This document shows positions 63,334-64,000 of a stretch of 64,000 bases of DNA, one piece after another; the first letter of the stretch is position 1; each line of letters opens with the position of its first letter. Both the position numbers and the translations under genes were made by a program. The DNA is from Streptomyces sp. NRRL B-1140 (lineage in GTDB: Bacteria; Actinomycetota; Actinomycetes; Streptomycetales; Streptomycetaceae). The notes under the pieces were generated by a model. That model was not told where the DNA came from, did not search any database, and saw only the letters and a program-made list of their open reading frames with translations. Location: assembly GCF_001280065.1 (NCBI RefSeq), contig NZ_LGEA01000099.1, forward strand, positions 1-64,000. The letters are read 5' to 3'.

Positions 63334-64000
63334 TCGCGTACGAGATCGTCGACATGTTCACGGACACCCCCTACGACGGCTGCGCCCTCGGTGTGGTCCC
63401 TGACGCGGCGGAGCTCTCGTCGGCCGACATGCTGGCCGTCGCCCGGGAGATCGCCCTGACCGAGACGGCGTTGGTGGTGCCGCCCCGTCTGCCCGGATCG
63501 ACGTACGGGGTGCGGGTGATGACCCCGGACGGAGAGTCGCCGTTCGGCGGCCACAGCGCGGTGGGCACGGCCAGCGTGCTGGTACGCGCTGGGCGGCTGG
63601 CGGCCGGGGAGGCGGTGCAGGAGTGCGGCGGGCGGCAGCTCGCCCTGACCGCCGGCGCCGACGGCTCGACCCTGTGCGTCGCGGGCGAGCCGCTTCTGCA
63701 CCCCGAGTGGGACCCCGGCCCGCTGCTGGCGGCCTGCGGGCTGACGGACGCCGACCTGGCGGGCACCCCGCACCTGACCGGCTTCGGGCCGGCGTTCCAC
63801 GTCCTGCCGGTGGACTCGCAGGCCCTGGCCCGCGCCTCGGCTCACCTGACCGACCCGGTCTGGGCGGACTGCGCGGACGCGGTGCTCGTCGCCTGGGACC
63901 CCGCGAGCGGCACCGCCGCCGTCCGCGTGTTCGCCCCGGGCTACGGCATGCCCGAGGACCCCGCCTGCGCATCCGCCGCGCTGGGCCTGGGCGCCTGGCT
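63330..64000 (+). CDS. PhzF-family isomerase, partial at right edge
   Basis: The first 223 residues are present and the gene runs off the window. Key residues of the PhzF/diaminopimelate epimerase fold are visible: Glu45 in LTETALVV, the FGGHSAVGTA loop (His75) and Asp210 in EDPACASAALG. In the alkyl-proline pathway, LmbX/TomK/SibS homologues isomerise a double bond in the bicyclic or pyrroline intermediate, so phenazine formation is not implied. The start is TTG 63330, overlapping the TGA of the upstream gene (TTGA). The gene is continuous with the tyrosine-derived half of the cluster. Confidence 0.9.
   Translation, partial: MIAYEIVDMFTDTPYDGCALGVVPDAAELSSADMLAVAREIALTETALVVPPRLPGSTYGVRVMTPDGESPFGGHSAVGTASVLVRAGRLAAGEAVQECGGRQLALTAGADGSTLCVAGEPLLHPEWDPGPLLAACGLTDADLAGTPHLTGFGPAFHVLPVDSQALARASAHLTDPVWADCADAVLVAWDPASGTAAVRVFAPGYGMPEDPACASAALGLGAW

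Noticed and set aside
63330..64000. A phenazine pathway based on PhzC-, PhzE- and PhzF-like proteins
   Set aside because: PhzA/B, PhzD and PhzG are not visible, while NRPS, DOPA dioxygenase and LLM genes specify a PBD-type pathway.

Overview
The window is high-GC actinobacterial DNA, almost certainly from a Streptomyces chromosome. The GC-rich third codon positions, frequent GTG and TTG starts, three SpoIIE-type PP2C phosphatases, an actinobacterial GlgA/GlgC pair, a class F sortase, an Rpf-LysM-M23 cell-wall hydrolase and an ECF sigma factor with a zinc-binding anti-sigma factor all point that way. I see no tRNA, rRNA, CRISPR array or intact transposase. All function calls come from reading the sequence and recalling families; nothing was searched.

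Layout. 1-6.7 kb: cell-envelope genes (DUF4239 membrane protein, two convergent secreted Ig-like paralogues, class F sortase, polysaccharide deacetylase, universal stress protein, CapA-like lipoprotein) and a decayed lysyl-PG-synthetase-like remnant. 6.9-13.2 kb: signalling and repair (ECF sigma factor, unknown protein, ZAS anti-sigma factor, two SpoIIE phosphatases, Fpg-family glycosylase). 13.5-31.1 kb: mixed metabolism (lipase maturation factor, AhpD-like protein, esterase lipoprotein, amidase, VOC protein, GNAT, zinc-ribbon SDR, wax ester synthase/DGAT, glgC-glgA, FhuF-like protein, transporter with a repetitive tail, Rpf/M23 hydrolase, 6-phosphogluconate dehydrogenase). 31.1-44.4 kb: panD and small proteins, then a stretch with several decayed gene fragments around a large sensor phosphatase, an aldehyde dehydrogenase and a compact UvrA-like ABC ATPase. 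A 33-bp direct repeat lies at both ends of this stretch (32363 and 44252). 44.4-47.1 kb: a secreted PA14/fibronectin-III protein and a MarR regulator.

47.6 kb to the right edge is a biosynthetic gene cluster that reads as a pyrrolobenzodiazepine (PBD) pathway of the tomaymycin/anthramycin/sibiromycin type. It has an A-T protein whose amino-anchoring Asp is replaced by Ala, as expected for an anthranilate loader, and a C-A-T-reductase protein. A class II DAHP synthase and a PhzE-like synthase supply aminated chorismate, and an HpaC/HpaB-like pair plus an O-methyltransferase would hydroxylate and methylate the ring. A second operon (L-DOPA 2,3-dioxygenase, heme tyrosine 3-hydroxylase homologue, F420-dependent LLM protein, PhzF-family isomerase) would make the 4-alkylidene/alkyl-proline half from tyrosine. 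The reductase would release a dipeptide aldehyde that closes to the imine/carbinolamine PBD. The cluster continues past the edge.

Control is visible. A consensus-like promoter covered by interleaved inverted repeats lies between the divergent MarR gene and the first NRPS gene. That NRPS gene carries a TTA codon at residue 8, suggesting bldA-dependent translation. The UvrA-like gene upstream is a candidate self-resistance determinant against DNA alkylation.
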